A stretch of DNA of 64,000 nt, from assembly GCA_963804005.1 (NCBI GenBank), contig CAWDOP010000010.1, positions 62,001-126,000 on the forward strand, in the 5' to 3' direction. Shown piece after piece: positions 17,187-25,725 of this stretch; positions within the stretch are counted from its first letter, which is position 1; each line of letters starts with the position of its first letter. The DNA is from JAGXRK01 sp963804005. Its GTDB lineage: Bacteria; Bacteroidota; Ignavibacteria; Ignavibacteriales; Ignavibacteriaceae. The notes below the pieces were generated by a model, which worked only from the letters and a program-made list of their open reading frames with translations, searched no databases and had not been told where the DNA came from. The position numbers and the translations under genes are program-made.

Positions 17187-17424
17187 TTATCATGTGTGGC
17201 GCATTTTCTTTGAAGTCGTTAACAAGGTCGGCAATTACATTAGACCTTGTATCGAATTACATCAGAATTACTCCTAATTGATTGCATCAAAATAAATAAA
17301 AACTGGTATGGATTAAACATGATATCTTTTTTTGATTGGTTTAACAAACTCAAATCTCTAATTTTATAGCAATTATAAAATTTTATATTAAAACTTCACT
17401 CTAAACAAACTACACGGAGCATTT

Positions 17425-20400
17425 ATGAAGTCCGGCATTCACATATTCTTTTTGTTATCACTATTTTCCTTAATTATAGTTGCACAGGAGAAAGACAGTC
17501 TGGAAGATAAAAATCCTTACAAGTCTTCCACATTTAATGGATTGAAGTTTCGTTCAATCGGACCAGCAGTAACATCCGGCAGAGTTACTGATTTTGCTGT
17601 TAATCTGACTAACACTCACGAATATTATGTGGCTGTTGCGTGTGGTAATGTTTGGAAGACAATAAACTCGGGAACAACGTGGGAACCTATATTTGATAAA
17701 TATGGTTCGCACTCAATTGGATGTGTTACTCTTGATCCAAATAATCCTCACGTTGTTTATGTAGGAACAGGAGAGAATAACAGTCAGAGAAGTGTTTCAT
17801 GGGGAGATGGTGTTTATCGCTCTGAAGACGGAGGAAAAAGTTTTAAGAATATAGGATTAAAAAGGTCAGAACACATAGCAAAAATTCTGATCGATCCACG
17901 CGATTCAAAAGTTATATATGCTGCTTCTCAAGGTCCTCTTTGGGGTCCTGGTGGTGACCGCGGTTTATATAAATCTACCGATTTCGGAACAACCTGGGAT
18001 TCTGTTCTTTACATTAGTCCCAATACCGGTGTGACAGATGTTGTAATGGATCCACGAAATCCAGATATTCTTTATGCTGCATCTTATCAAAGAAGAAGAC
18101 ACGTATGGACTTTATTAAATGGCGGTCCTGAATCGGCAATTTATAAATCAACAGATGCCGGGAAGACCTGGAATAAATTAACAAGCGGACTGCCTGAAGG
18201 CGACGTTGGTAGAATCGGACTGGCAATCTCACCAGTTAATCCTGATTATATTTATGCAATAATTGAAGCGGCTTACGACAACAGTGGATTTTATAGAACA
18301 ACCAATCGTGGAGCAAGCTGGGAAAAAATGAGTGATTATAAAAACGTAAGCGCGCAATATTACAGTGAAACATTTTGTGATCCTGTTGATGTAAACAAGG
18401 TTTACTTACTTGATACTTTTTCATCAATAACAACTGACGGTGGAAAAACATTCACAAGAATATCTACTAAAGGAAGACACGTTGATGATCATGCATTCTG
18501 GATAAATCCCAACAATACAAATCATTTTCTGATTGGCGGTGACGGCGGTATTTATGAAACTTTTGACGGTGCACAGACTTTTCATTTCAAAGATAATTTA
18601 CCAATCACACAATTCTACAGAGTAAGCGTTGATAACTATCAACCATTCTATCGCGTGATGGGCGGAACACAGGATAATAACAGTATGATAGTTCCATCGC
18701 AAACAATAAATGAAGAAGGAATTGTTAATGCCGATTATATTCCGCTTGTAGGCGGTGATGGATACGAAGCGCTTACTGATCCTGAAAATCCCGATATAGT
18801 CTATTGTCAATGGCAGTATGGCGGATTGACACGTTATGATATGCAAAGCGGTGAATCGTTAAGTATCAAACCACAGGAAGGAAAAGATGAACAGCCTTAC
18901 AGATGGAATTGGGATACTCCGCTTATAATTAGTCCGCACGCTAATCGTTTATATGCTGCGGCAAATAAAGTTTTCAGAAGTGATGACAGAGGGAACACCT
19001 GGCAGGTTATAAGTAATGATCTTACAAGACAGGTAGACAGAAACAGACTTCCAATAATGGATAAAGTATGGAGTGTGGATGCTGTTGCAAAAAATGCTTC
19101 AACATCTTTTTATGGAAATATTGTTTCATTATCTGAATCTCCATTGGTCGAAGGTCTGATCTACGCCGGCACTGATGACGGACTTATCCAGGTAACAGAA
19201 AATGGAGGAAAGAGCTGGAAAAAAATTGAATCATTCCCCGGTATTGCCGAAATGACTTATGTAAGTTGTTTATATGCGTCACTTCATGATGCGAATACTG
19301 TTTATGCTGCATTTGATAATCACAAGCGTGCAGATTTTAAGCCTAACATTCTTATAAGTAATGATCATGGTAAAAGCTGGAAAAATATTGCAGGAGATTT
19401 AAAAGAGCCACAAGTTGTTTACTCAATTGCTCAGGATCATATAAAACCCTATCTGCTTTTCATCGGAACAGAATACGGTGTGTTCTTCACATTAAATGGC
19501 GGAAAGAACTGGATACAACTTAAAGGTGATTTGCCCACACAAGCAGTAAGAGATCTTGATATTCAGAAACGAGAAAATGATCTTGCTGCAGCAACATTCG
19601 GAAGAGGATTTTACATTCTTGACAATTACACTCCTCTCAGAGATATCAATGAACAAACCTTAGAAAAAGAAAATTATAAACTTTTTCCTGTTAAAGATGC
19701 TTTGATGTTCATTAAACGAAGTGGAACTTTTGGTTCGCTTGGATCTTCTTATTTCAAAGCAGATAATCCACCATTTGGTGCTACGTTTACATACTACATT
19801 AAAGAGGCTCCAAAAACTTTATTAGCTCAAAGAAAAGAAAAAGAGAAAGAACTTATAAAAAACAATCGGCCGGTTTATAATCCTTCTTGGGAAGATTTGC
19901 GTAAAGAAGACAGGGAAGAAAAACCATATATTCTTTTTACAATAACTGATGAAGAAGGAAATGTTGTCCGCAAATTAAAGACTGAAGTAAAATCGGGCAT
20001 AAACAGATTTACGTGGGATTTAAAATATGCATCGACAAGTCCTGTTAAAAAGGCATCAGACGAAAATGCGAGCGGATTTCCTGTTATGCCGGGCAAGTAT
20101 AAAGTAACAATGTCTGTATTTGCCAACGGAATTTTAAGTGATGTGGCGGGTCCTGTTGAATTTGAAGCAAAAGTTCTCAATAACGTGACTCTTCCTGTAG
20201 AAGATAGAAATCAATTGGTTGCATTTCAGAAAAAAGTATATGAGTTACGCCGGGCGGTAAATGGTGCAATTGAATCTGTTAATGATTTGAGCACAAAGAT
20301 TGAAATTATTAAAACTGCATTGCGTCAAACTGAAAACGCACCACAAGAATTGACGGAGAAAGCAGACATAATTCTTCAGAAGAACAAGGAGCTCTATACT

Positions 20401-20676
20401 CTTCTTGTAGATGACGAAACAATAAGCAAAAGAAATGAGCCGACAAAGCCGACAATTTCCGGAAGATTGAGTGAAGTAACTTATGGAATGTGGCAGACAA
20501 CTTCAGCTCCAACTAAATCGTATATAAATAACTATCAGATTGCTGCTGAAGAGTTTAAGGTTGTTTTACGAGATTTACGGAATTTGTTAGAAATAGATGT
20601 TAAAAGTCTTGAAAATGAAATGGATAAACTTAAATCGCCCTGGACACCGGGCAGAATTCCTGATTGGAAAGAATAG
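17425..20676 (+). CDS. exported sortilin/BNR-repeat beta-propeller protein (glycosyl-hydrolase-like)
   Basis: 1083 residues. A signal peptide (about 1-21, ending LIIVAQ) is followed by many Asp-box/BNR units of the form S-T-D-x-G-x-T-W, e.g. YKSTDFGTTWD, YKSTDAGKTWN, FRSDDRGNTWQ, LISNDHGKSWK, interleaved with DPxNPxxxYxG repeats, giving one or two large propellers like VPS10/sortilin. The last third has an FN3-like region (GINRFTWDLKY ... MPGKYKVTM) and a helical C-terminus. Often named glycosyl hydrolase, but no catalytic residues are evident. There is no T9SS sorting tail, so periplasmic location is likely. CGGAG precedes the ATG. Confidence 0.82.
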   Translation: MKSGIHIFFLLSLFSLIIVAQEKDSLEDKNPYKSSTFNGLKFRSIGPAVTSGRVTDFAVNLTNTHEYYVAVACGNVWKTINSGTTWEPIFDKYGSHSIGCVTLDPNNPHVVYVGTGENNSQRSVSWGDGVYRSEDGGKSFKNIGLKRSEHIAKILIDPRDSKVIYAASQGPLWGPGGDRGLYKSTDFGTTWDSVLYISPNTGVTDVVMDPRNPDILYAASYQRRRHVWTLLNGGPESAIYKSTDAGKTWNKLTSGLPEGDVGRIGLAISPVNPDYIYAIIEAAYDNSGFYRTTNRGASWEKMSDYKNVSAQYYSETFCDPVDVNKVYLLDTFSSITTDGGKTFTRISTKGRHVDDHAFWINPNNTNHFLIGGDGGIYETFDGAQTFHFKDNLPITQFYRVSVDNYQPFYRVMGGTQDNNSMIVPSQTINEEGIVNADYIPLVGGDGYEALTDPENPDIVYCQWQYGGLTRYDMQSGESLSIKPQEGKDEQPYRWNWDTPLIISPHANRLYAAANKVFRSDDRGNTWQVISNDLTRQVDRNRLPIMDKVWSVDAVAKNASTSFYGNIVSLSESPLVEGLIYAGTDDGLIQVTENGGKSWKKIESFPGIAEMTYVSCLYASLHDANTVYAAFDNHKRADFKPNILISNDHGKSWKNIAGDLKEPQVVYSIAQDHIKPYLLFIGTEYGVFFTLNGGKNWIQLKGDLPTQAVRDLDIQKRENDLAAATFGRGFYILDNYTPLRDINEQTLEKENYKLFPVKDALMFIKRSGTFGSLGSSYFKADNPPFGATFTYYIKEAPKTLLAQRKEKEKELIKNNRPVYNPSWEDLRKEDREEKPYILFTITDEEGNVVRKLKTEVKSGINRFTWDLKYASTSPVKKASDENASGFPVMPGKYKVTMSVFANGILSDVAGPVEFEAKVLNNVTLPVEDRNQLVAFQKKVYELRRAVNGAIESVNDLSTKIEIIKTALRQTENAPQELTEKADIILQKNKELYTLLVDDETISKRNEPTKPTISGRLSEVTYGMWQTTSAPTKSYINNYQIAAEEFKVVLRDLRNLLEIDVKSLENEMDKLKSPWTPGRIPDWKE

Positions 20677-20687
20677 AAAGAATTTTA

Positions 20688-20819
20688 AGAGGTTGTCATA
20701 AAAGTTTCAATTTTCCTGTCATTCCCGTGAAAACGGGAATCCAAAACTCGTAAAACAAAATGGATTCCCACTTTCGTGGGAATGACAAACAGGTAAAACA
20801 TAATTTTATGACAGCCTCT
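20688..20819. mobile_element. MITE-like element, 132 bp with terminal inverted repeats and TA duplication
   Basis: The ends read TAAGAGGTTGTCATAAAA (20686-20703) and its near-complement at 20804-20821 (17 of 18 match), each bounded by TA, as for a TA target duplication. Inside are two hairpins, ATTCCCG/CGGGAAT (near 20724-20743) and ATTCCCAC/GTGGGAAT (near 20764-20783), which also pair with each other as TGTCATTCCC...GGAATCCA arms. No coding capacity, so it would need a transposase in trans. It lies just after the propeller gene and abuts the next gene's 3' end. Confidence 0.7.
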
Positions 20820-20824
20820 TATCA

Positions 20825-21043
20825 CTAATTATGCTGCCAGCAAAAATCGCTTCCCTCGTCTGATTTTCTTCTGCATCTCTTACCGCTACTTAAAGTTGCC
20901 TTACAACGATTGTCCTTTCTTCTCTTTTGAACAGGCTTAACCACCTTTGATGTTTTTACAGCAAAAGATGAGGGCAAGTGCAGCATAAAATATAACGAAG
21001 AATAAAGAAGAAGCAGCGATGAAAAAACTAAAAACTTTTTCAT
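20825..21043 (-). CDS. small exported protein with a Cys/His zinc-binding-like motif
   Basis: 72 residues with a signal-like N-terminus (FLVFSSLLLLYSSLYFML) and a C-terminal unit RCKATLSSGKRCRRKSDEGSDFCWQH. The pattern C-x3-T-x2-G-x2-C-x-R-x8-C-x2-H is a recurrent small domain of unknown function found in Bacteroidota and phage-related proteins, probably binding zinc. It starts four bases downstream of the MmcQ-like gene, suggesting co-transcription. The MITE-like element lies directly beyond its stop and may supply its terminator. Confidence 0.65.
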   Translation of the reverse strand: MKKFLVFSSLLLLYSSLYFMLHLPSSFAVKTSKVVKPVQKRRKDNRCKATLSSGKRCRRKSDEGSDFCWQHN

Positions 21044-21047
21044 ATTA

Positions 21048-21407
21048 TTACCTTATTTTATTGAGAGATTCTCTCTCAGATTTTTTAAGTCCGATTACTA
21101 CTAATTCATAAGAATGATCTATCATTTCTTTTAATTCCTTTTGTGGAACTGATCCGTCCATAATCACTGTGTTCCAGTGCGATTTATTCATATGATATCC
21201 CGGCTGCACTGCTTCATATCTTTCACGATATTCTATTGCTCGTTCGGGATCACATTTTAGATTTATCTGAAGCGGAATTTTTTCGAGTGAGGCTAAAAGG
21301 AAAATTTTATTCATTACTCTAATTACAAGAGTATCTTCATCAAAAGGAAAATCTTCAGATATTCCTTTTTTAATATAGCAGTATTCTCTTATTGCCTCAA
21401 TATTCAC
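21048..21407 (-). CDS. MmcQ/YjbR family protein
   Basis: 119 residues, the usual length. Signature segments: IREYCYIKKGISEDFPFDEDTLVIRVMNKIF at the start, LKCDPERAIEYRERYEAVQPGYHMNKSHWNTV in the middle and ELVVIGLKKSERE at the end. The fold is a CyaY-like alpha/beta double-wing thought to bind DNA, though the cellular role is unknown. It lies 9 bases after the lytic transglycosylase stop, in the same minus-strand group. Confidence 0.88.
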   Translation of the reverse strand: MNIEAIREYCYIKKGISEDFPFDEDTLVIRVMNKIFLLASLEKIPLQINLKCDPERAIEYRERYEAVQPGYHMNKSHWNTVIMDGSVPQKELKEMIDHSYELVVIGLKKSERESLNKIR

Positions 21408-21416
21408 TTCAACGTT

Positions 21417-22394
21417 TCAATTAATTATTTGAATGCTTCCCTCTTCAGGAAGTTTTATTGTATATGTTTTTCCGCTTTTGTTTGTCAGGTAACTTTCTCT
21501 TAACCATGGATTATACATTTTAAGTATTTTGTAATTTATTCCCTGAGCTGCCGCCCAATCTGCAAAATCTGTTACCGAACCCAATAATTTAACTTCATAA
21601 GTTTTTAAAGAAAGATATAAATCTATTTCCATCAGGTCAAATCCATACTTCTGCGGATTTTGCATTATCAGTTTTAAAGAAACGATTCTTGCAATAAATC
21701 GAGACGTTTCAGAACTTAAGACAAGGTTGTAATAGTTATTTGCTTTTTGTCTTTCTATCTGATTGTCAACTCCACTTACACCCATATTATATGAAGCGGC
21801 AGCCAATGTCCAGCTTCCGTATTTATCATAGGACTCAAGCAAATATTTACAGGCGGCTTCGGTAGATTTTTCAACATGATACCTTTCATCGATTTCGTTG
21901 TTCACTTCCAGTCCATATTTGTCGGCGGCACCTTTCATAAATTGCCAGAATCCGGTTGCTCCGGCTGGAGATACAACATTCTCAAGATTACTTTCTACAA
22001 CAGCAAGATATTTAAAGTCATCTGGCACATTGTAATCCTTTAAAATTGGCTCAATAACGGGAAACCATCTGTTTGCTCTTTTCAAAGCCAGAATTGTTGC
22101 TGAATGCAAATAAGTATTTACTATCATTTCTCTGTCTATTCTTTCATAAACTTCAAAATTCTCAAGCGGAACACGCTCTCCTGCAAAGTAAATATCTTTT
22201 GGAATTTCCGGAGATATTATCCTGTAATCTTGCGGAAAATCATTTTTGCTGACCAAATCTGTTGCGGCTATCAGATTTATATTGTTCTCAAAGAATATAG
22301 AACCCGTAATAATTAGAACTATTACCGCTGTTAATGCACCAATTATAAAATAAAACGCCTTGCTGTTTTTGTTCATCAATCTTTTTTCTTTCAT
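21417..22394 (-). CDS. membrane-anchored lytic transglycosylase (SLT domain)
   Basis: 325 residues. Cleaves peptidoglycan glycan strands in the periplasm. One N-terminal membrane anchor (about 14-34), then the SLT domain with the catalytic glutamate E134 in AVVESNLENVVSPAGATGFWQFM and AAASYNMGVSGV later; the last ~60 residues (YEVKLLGSVTDFADWAA ... GKTYTIKLPEEG) resemble a LysM-like/MltD-type tail. The ATG at 22394 was chosen because AAAGGAT lies before it; a longer frame to 22544 would cross the divergent nitroreductase promoter and start and lacks a signal. Likely cell-wall turnover. Confidence 0.87.
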   Translation of the reverse strand: MKEKRLMNKNSKAFYFIIGALTAVIVLIITGSIFFENNINLIAATDLVSKNDFPQDYRIISPEIPKDIYFAGERVPLENFEVYERIDREMIVNTYLHSATILALKRANRWFPVIEPILKDYNVPDDFKYLAVVESNLENVVSPAGATGFWQFMKGAADKYGLEVNNEIDERYHVEKSTEAACKYLLESYDKYGSWTLAAASYNMGVSGVDNQIERQKANNYYNLVLSSETSRFIARIVSLKLIMQNPQKYGFDLMEIDLYLSLKTYEVKLLGSVTDFADWAAAQGINYKILKMYNPWLRESYLTNKSGKTYTIKLPEEGSIQIIN

Positions 22395-22468
22395 AAATAA
22401 TCCTTTTGAATTTACACTGCATGATAAAAATATTAACTTGATATTCGAAAGCCAAAACAGAGTCTTAC

Positions 22469-22476
22469 TATATTTG
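22469..22476 (+). promoter_or_regulatory. candidate -7 box TATATTTG
   Basis: TAnnTTTG match 30 bases before the nitroreductase ATG, identical to the box before rpoD. Confidence 0.45.
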
Positions 22477-22506
22477 CAGTAAACTTTCTGAAAATACGGA
22501 GAATAA

Positions 22507-23016
22507 ATGGAAACAATACAAGCTTTGCTCACAAGAAGAAGCATAAGAAAATATAAAAATCAGTCAATTGAGAAGGATAAAATTGAAATAATTCTTAAAT
22601 CGGCAATGTATGCACCAAGTGCAATGAATTTGCAGGCGTGGCATTTCATTGTAATTGACAATAAAAATATTCTTGCTGATACAATAAAGTCAATTCCGCA
22701 CGCCGAATTACTTAGACAAACTCCTAATGCAATTCTTGTATGCGGCGATAAAACCATTGAGGCTAGTGAAAGCTGGATGATACAGAATTGTTCGGCAGCA
22801 ATACAGAATGTTTTGCTTGGAGCCCATGCATTGGGAATGGGATCCTGCTGGATTGCAATTCACGGAATGGAAGATGTTGTTAAGAATGTATCCAAACAAT
22901 TTAATCTTCCCGAAAATGTTGTTCCGGTTGCATTAATTTCACTTGGTTATCCGGATGAGACGGTATTCGCCGAAGACAGATTTAAGCAAGATAAAATTCA
23001 TTATAACAAATGGTAA
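22507..23016 (+). CDS. nitroreductase-family flavoprotein
   Basis: 169 residues, typical of the small FMN-dependent nitroreductase fold. N-terminal RRSIRKY with basic residues for FMN phosphate, APSAMNLQAWHFIV, and GMGSCWIAIHGMED then LGYPDE near the C-terminus are family signatures. These enzymes reduce nitro groups, quinones or flavins using NAD(P)H, as homodimers in the cytoplasm. GGAG precedes the ATG. Natural substrate unknown. Confidence 0.9.
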   Translation: METIQALLTRRSIRKYKNQSIEKDKIEIILKSAMYAPSAMNLQAWHFIVIDNKNILADTIKSIPHAELLRQTPNAILVCGDKTIEASESWMIQNCSAAIQNVLLGAHALGMGSCWIAIHGMEDVVKNVSKQFNLPENVVPVALISLGYPDETVFAEDRFKQDKIHYNKW

Positions 23017-23028
23017 TTTGAGAGTAAG

Positions 23029-23079
23029 ATTATGAGTGAGAGTCTGGATTTAATCCTTTCTCTTAATCATACTCATAAT
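23029..23079 (+). terminator. long hairpin between nitroreductase and AlaX-type gene
   Basis: ATTATGAGT (23029-23037) pairs with ACTCATAAT (23071-23079), with further inner pairing GAGAG/CTCTT and GGAT/ATCC, followed by TTTTACTTTTTA. Probably a terminator or attenuator ahead of the TTG-started downstream gene. Confidence 0.5.
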
Positions 23080-23102
23080 TTTACTTTTTACCGGAGGCAA
23101 AA

Positions 23103-23564
23103 TTGAACGAAGTAAAATCAAATAAAGATTATAACCCCGAAATGCACTCTGCGGAACACCTTCTTAACCAGACAATGGTCAGAATGTTCAACAAAGGAAG
23201 ATCATTCAGCAACCATATTGAAAAGAAAAAATCTAAGTGTGATTATCATTTCGAAAGAAATCTCACCGAAGAAGAAGTTGAAACAATTAACAAAAAGGTA
23301 AATGAGATTATACAACAGGACCTTCCTGTTTATGAAGAATTTCTTAAACGTGAAGATGCACTAAAGCATTATAAACTGTCGCAACTGCCTGAAGATGCAG
23401 GAGAGACAATACGGATAATTAAAATCGGCAATTACGACGCCTGCCCCTGCAGCGGAGTTCACGTATCTCACACAAAGGAAATTGGAAATTTTAAAATTAT
23501 ATCTGCAAGCTTTGAAGACGGTGTGCTAAGAGTAAGATTTAAGTTGCCGAAAGAGCAGCCCTAA
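23103..23564 (+). CDS. AlaX-type trans-editing protein (tRNA synthetase SAD domain)
   Basis: 153 residues made only of the second additional domain of threonyl/alanyl-tRNA synthetases. The zinc motif is H15-x3-H19 (HSAEH) and C116-x3-H120 (CSGVH). Stand-alone versions hydrolyse mischarged tRNA, usually Ser-tRNA(Ala). Compared with longer AlaX types it lacks the N-terminal beta-barrel, so it resembles AlaX-S. The start is TTG at 23103, 6 bases after CGGAGG; no upstream in-frame alternative has a ribosome site. The tRNA specificity is inference. Confidence 0.83.
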   Translation: MNEVKSNKDYNPEMHSAEHLLNQTMVRMFNKGRSFSNHIEKKKSKCDYHFERNLTEEEVETINKKVNEIIQQDLPVYEEFLKREDALKHYKLSQLPEDAGETIRIIKIGNYDACPCSGVHVSHTKEIGNFKIISASFEDGVLRVRFKLPKEQP

Positions 23565-23641
23565 TTACTAAGTGGTACCCGACAGGTTGTGGAAGTCAGG
23601 ACAAAGTGATTTTTTTTAATTATTTAGAATTACTAAAGTAG

Positions 23642-24991
23642 CTATCTGTTTAGCATTATTATTTTTGCTTTTATTCCTTCATGGCCAACAGCGACAGACA
23701 AGTTATCTTTTATGCGAACACTTCGCCAGAAAATACTTCTGTATGGATTGTAAGGTATTCCTATTTCTGACCAATCAAGTCCATTAAAATGTCTTAGAGT
23801 ATTTCGATCGCCTGCAACTATTATATCATTTGATTTATTCCCTCTAATTGAATAGAGATATCCAATATAATATTGGTCTCCGCCCAAATAATTTTCAGGT
23901 AATGACCGAACAAAATCCCATTTACTGTTTTTAAATTGATAAAGAAAATCACCACCTGTATAAATAGTGCCAATTTCATCAATCCAGACTGCACCAAAGG
24001 AACCAAATAATTTTGCAAAAAGTTGGCTTTCGTCTATTATCTCTCCTTCTATCATCACATCCCAAATACTTGTTGTACTATTTTTAACTACAACTCCTTT
24101 AATATTCGGTATATCAACGCCCGCTGAATAAATATTTCCATCAGTGTTACCATAAATATCTGTTAAATGTAATGTCGTGCCGCTTTCTATTTTTGTCCAG
24201 GATGTTCCATTGTAATGAGCTATGTTTCCTGAATTTCCTACAACATATAAATCATTACTGCTACTGCCCCAGATTTTGTTTATACTCCATCCCATTAAAA
24301 TTGCTGGGATTGGTAAATCAATGAAATGACCATTTAGATATCTCACAAAAGCTGAAAACCAGATGTCATTTTCATTAAACGCATAAATTGTTTTAATTGA
24401 CCAGATGCTTCCTTGATACAAGATTCTTTTTAATTCCCAATTATTGCCATCCCAGTGAGCAGCATTATAAAATGTTGGATCAGGATTACCCAGCGAATCA
24501 TTCATATAAATCTCACCAACAGCCCAAATGTTGTTTTCATCTATTATGGCTACATCATATAGAACGCTGCTGCTGTGCTGCCCAAACTCCCAGGTCTGCC
24601 ACGTAAAGTTGTGGCTGGTTGGTTCTAATGTTTGCGCTGTTACCTTTTCACTTTTTATTGTTGTGTCTGTGCTTAGCACTGCCTGGTAATTGTATGCCTG
24701 GTTTGGTAAAAGTGAGTTAAAGTAAAGGACAGTGTCTTGTGTGGTAAGAATTATATACTGTGCAATAGAGTCTTTTAGTAATTTAATTTCTGTAGGCAGT
24801 GTTAAGCTGTCAGCTTTAATCTTTAGCCAAACTTCTGTGCAGGAAGCATTTTCAAACGTAAGAGTAATTTTCCTTAAGTCTGGCGGTGGAGGATCGGGCG
24901 GTTCGGTGGTATCGCAAGATAGCTGCATCAGTACGCTTATGATTAAGATGACGGTTATTAAGTTTTTATTTGGCCTTTTAACTGCTTTCAT
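23642..24991 (-). CDS. lipoprotein with beta-propeller-like repeats
   Basis: 449 residues. Lipoprotein signal to Cys26 (MQLSC), a proline-rich linker (TEPPDPPPPDL), an FN3-like domain (about 40-125), then 5-6 repeats with the consensus NDIW/YVVG...G.I.HYNG..W (NNIWAVGEIY, NDIWFSAFV, NDLYVVGNSG, NDIIVAGDRN). This is a common Ignavibacteria-type surface lipoprotein of unknown function, sometimes misnamed glucosyltransferase. Its ATG directly abuts the TAA of the DUF559 gene (TAAATG), implying translational coupling. Confidence 0.72.
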   Translation of the reverse strand: MKAVKRPNKNLITVILIISVLMQLSCDTTEPPDPPPPDLRKITLTFENASCTEVWLKIKADSLTLPTEIKLLKDSIAQYIILTTQDTVLYFNSLLPNQAYNYQAVLSTDTTIKSEKVTAQTLEPTSHNFTWQTWEFGQHSSSVLYDVAIIDENNIWAVGEIYMNDSLGNPDPTFYNAAHWDGNNWELKRILYQGSIWSIKTIYAFNENDIWFSAFVRYLNGHFIDLPIPAILMGWSINKIWGSSSNDLYVVGNSGNIAHYNGTSWTKIESGTTLHLTDIYGNTDGNIYSAGVDIPNIKGVVVKNSTTSIWDVMIEGEIIDESQLFAKLFGSFGAVWIDEIGTIYTGGDFLYQFKNSKWDFVRSLPENYLGGDQYYIGYLYSIRGNKSNDIIVAGDRNTLRHFNGLDWSEIGIPYNPYRSIFWRSVRIKDNLSVAVGHEGIKAKIIMLNR

Positions 24992-25381
24992 TTATTTAGT
25001 CTGCTTTACTTCTATCTTTTTCAATTGAATAATTTTATGATTTATTATTTCTAATACCTTCTGAATATTTTTTTCTATCTCATCATTCTTAAATCTGATC
25101 TCAGTTATTTGCCAATCCGTAAAATATCCTTTACGATTTTCATCATAGATCTTTTGACTTTTTGTATCGTGATATTCCCCGTCAATCTCAATTGATAGTT
25201 TAACTTCCGGACAGTAAAAATCTACCACATAAATATCTATACTATACTGCCGTTTGAATTTATGTCCATTTAATTTTTTGTTTCTCAAATAAGACCAAAG
25301 AATTTCTTCAGCTTTGGTTTGCTTTTTTCTTAAAATCCTTCTTTTAGTTTTTTCTGATTGTTTGTTAAATATTATTGTCAT
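24992..25381 (-). CDS. DUF559 (Vsr-like endonuclease fold) protein
   Basis: 129 residues from ATG 25381. DUF559 signatures: RILRKKQTKAEEILWSYLRNKKLNGHKFKRQYSI, then the nuclease-like core DFYCPEVKLSIEIDGEYHD (acidic residues D, E, E/D) and ITEIRFKNDEIEKN. The fold is related to very-short-patch-repair endonucleases; activity is rarely tested. A GTG at 25411 would extend it ten codons but begins inside the palindromic repeat, so the ATG is preferred, although no ribosome site is clear. Often scattered and mobile in genomes; a remnant lies at 17055-17186. Confidence 0.8.
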   Translation of the reverse strand: MTIIFNKQSEKTKRRILRKKQTKAEEILWSYLRNKKLNGHKFKRQYSIDIYVVDFYCPEVKLSIEIDGEYHDTKSQKIYDENRKGYFTDWQITEIRFKNDEIEKNIQKVLEIINHKIIQLKKIEVKQTK

Positions 25382-25404
25382 AAAATAACTTGTGCTGTTA
25401 GTCG

Positions 25405-25455
25405 ACCTCACCCCTGGCCCCTCTCCTTAGTAAGGAGAGGGGCCAGGGGTGAGGT
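25405..25455. repeat. perfect 51-bp palindrome
   Basis: Two 25-base arms (ACCTCACCCCTGGCCCCTCT... and its exact complement) around a single central G at 25430. Much more GC-rich than its surroundings. It lies directly upstream of the DUF559 gene. Perfect arms suggest a recent insertion or active homogenisation; it could form a cruciform or a very strong RNA hairpin. Confidence 0.95.
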
Positions 25456-25676
25456 TAATTATCAACAAAGCCAATCTTAACTTTATACTGCATTTTATTT
25501 TCTTCTGCCTATTGTTGTTATTGTTTGAGTTGCTTTGCATCTTTAAACGGGAATTTTATTTTTCTGCCCATATTTTCTCGTAATATTTGTTGTGCTACCG
25601 TTCTAACATCAACTTATAAATTTAATCACATTAAAATCTAAGGGTAAGAACTGATAAAAGAAAGAAAGAAAGAAAA
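25456..25676. other. gene-free stretch between DUF559 and pepF
   Basis: No coding sequence recognised. AT-rich, ending in a short GAAA tandem run (about 25658-25676) that lies downstream of the pepF terminator on the minus strand. Confidence 0.6.
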
Positions 25677-25699
25677 AAGGCGACTCAATGAATCGCCTT
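25677..25699 (-). terminator. rho-independent terminator of pepF
   Basis: On the minus strand AAGGCGA, 9-base loop, TCGCCTT, then TTTTCTTTC; 27 bases after the pepF stop. Confidence 0.88.
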
Positions 25700-25725
25700 G
25701 TGATAACCTGTCAGGAGTGGGACAT

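Noticed and set aside
22395..22544. Longer lytic transglycosylase start at 22544
   Set aside because: It would run through the divergent nitroreductase promoter and start; AAAGGAT precedes the ATG at 22394.
25382..25411. GTG start for DUF559 inside the palindrome
   Set aside because: No family residues are encoded there and the sequence is repeat DNA.
25658..25676. GAAA tandem run as a CRISPR-like repeat
   Set aside because: Too short, no spacers, and it follows the pepF terminator.
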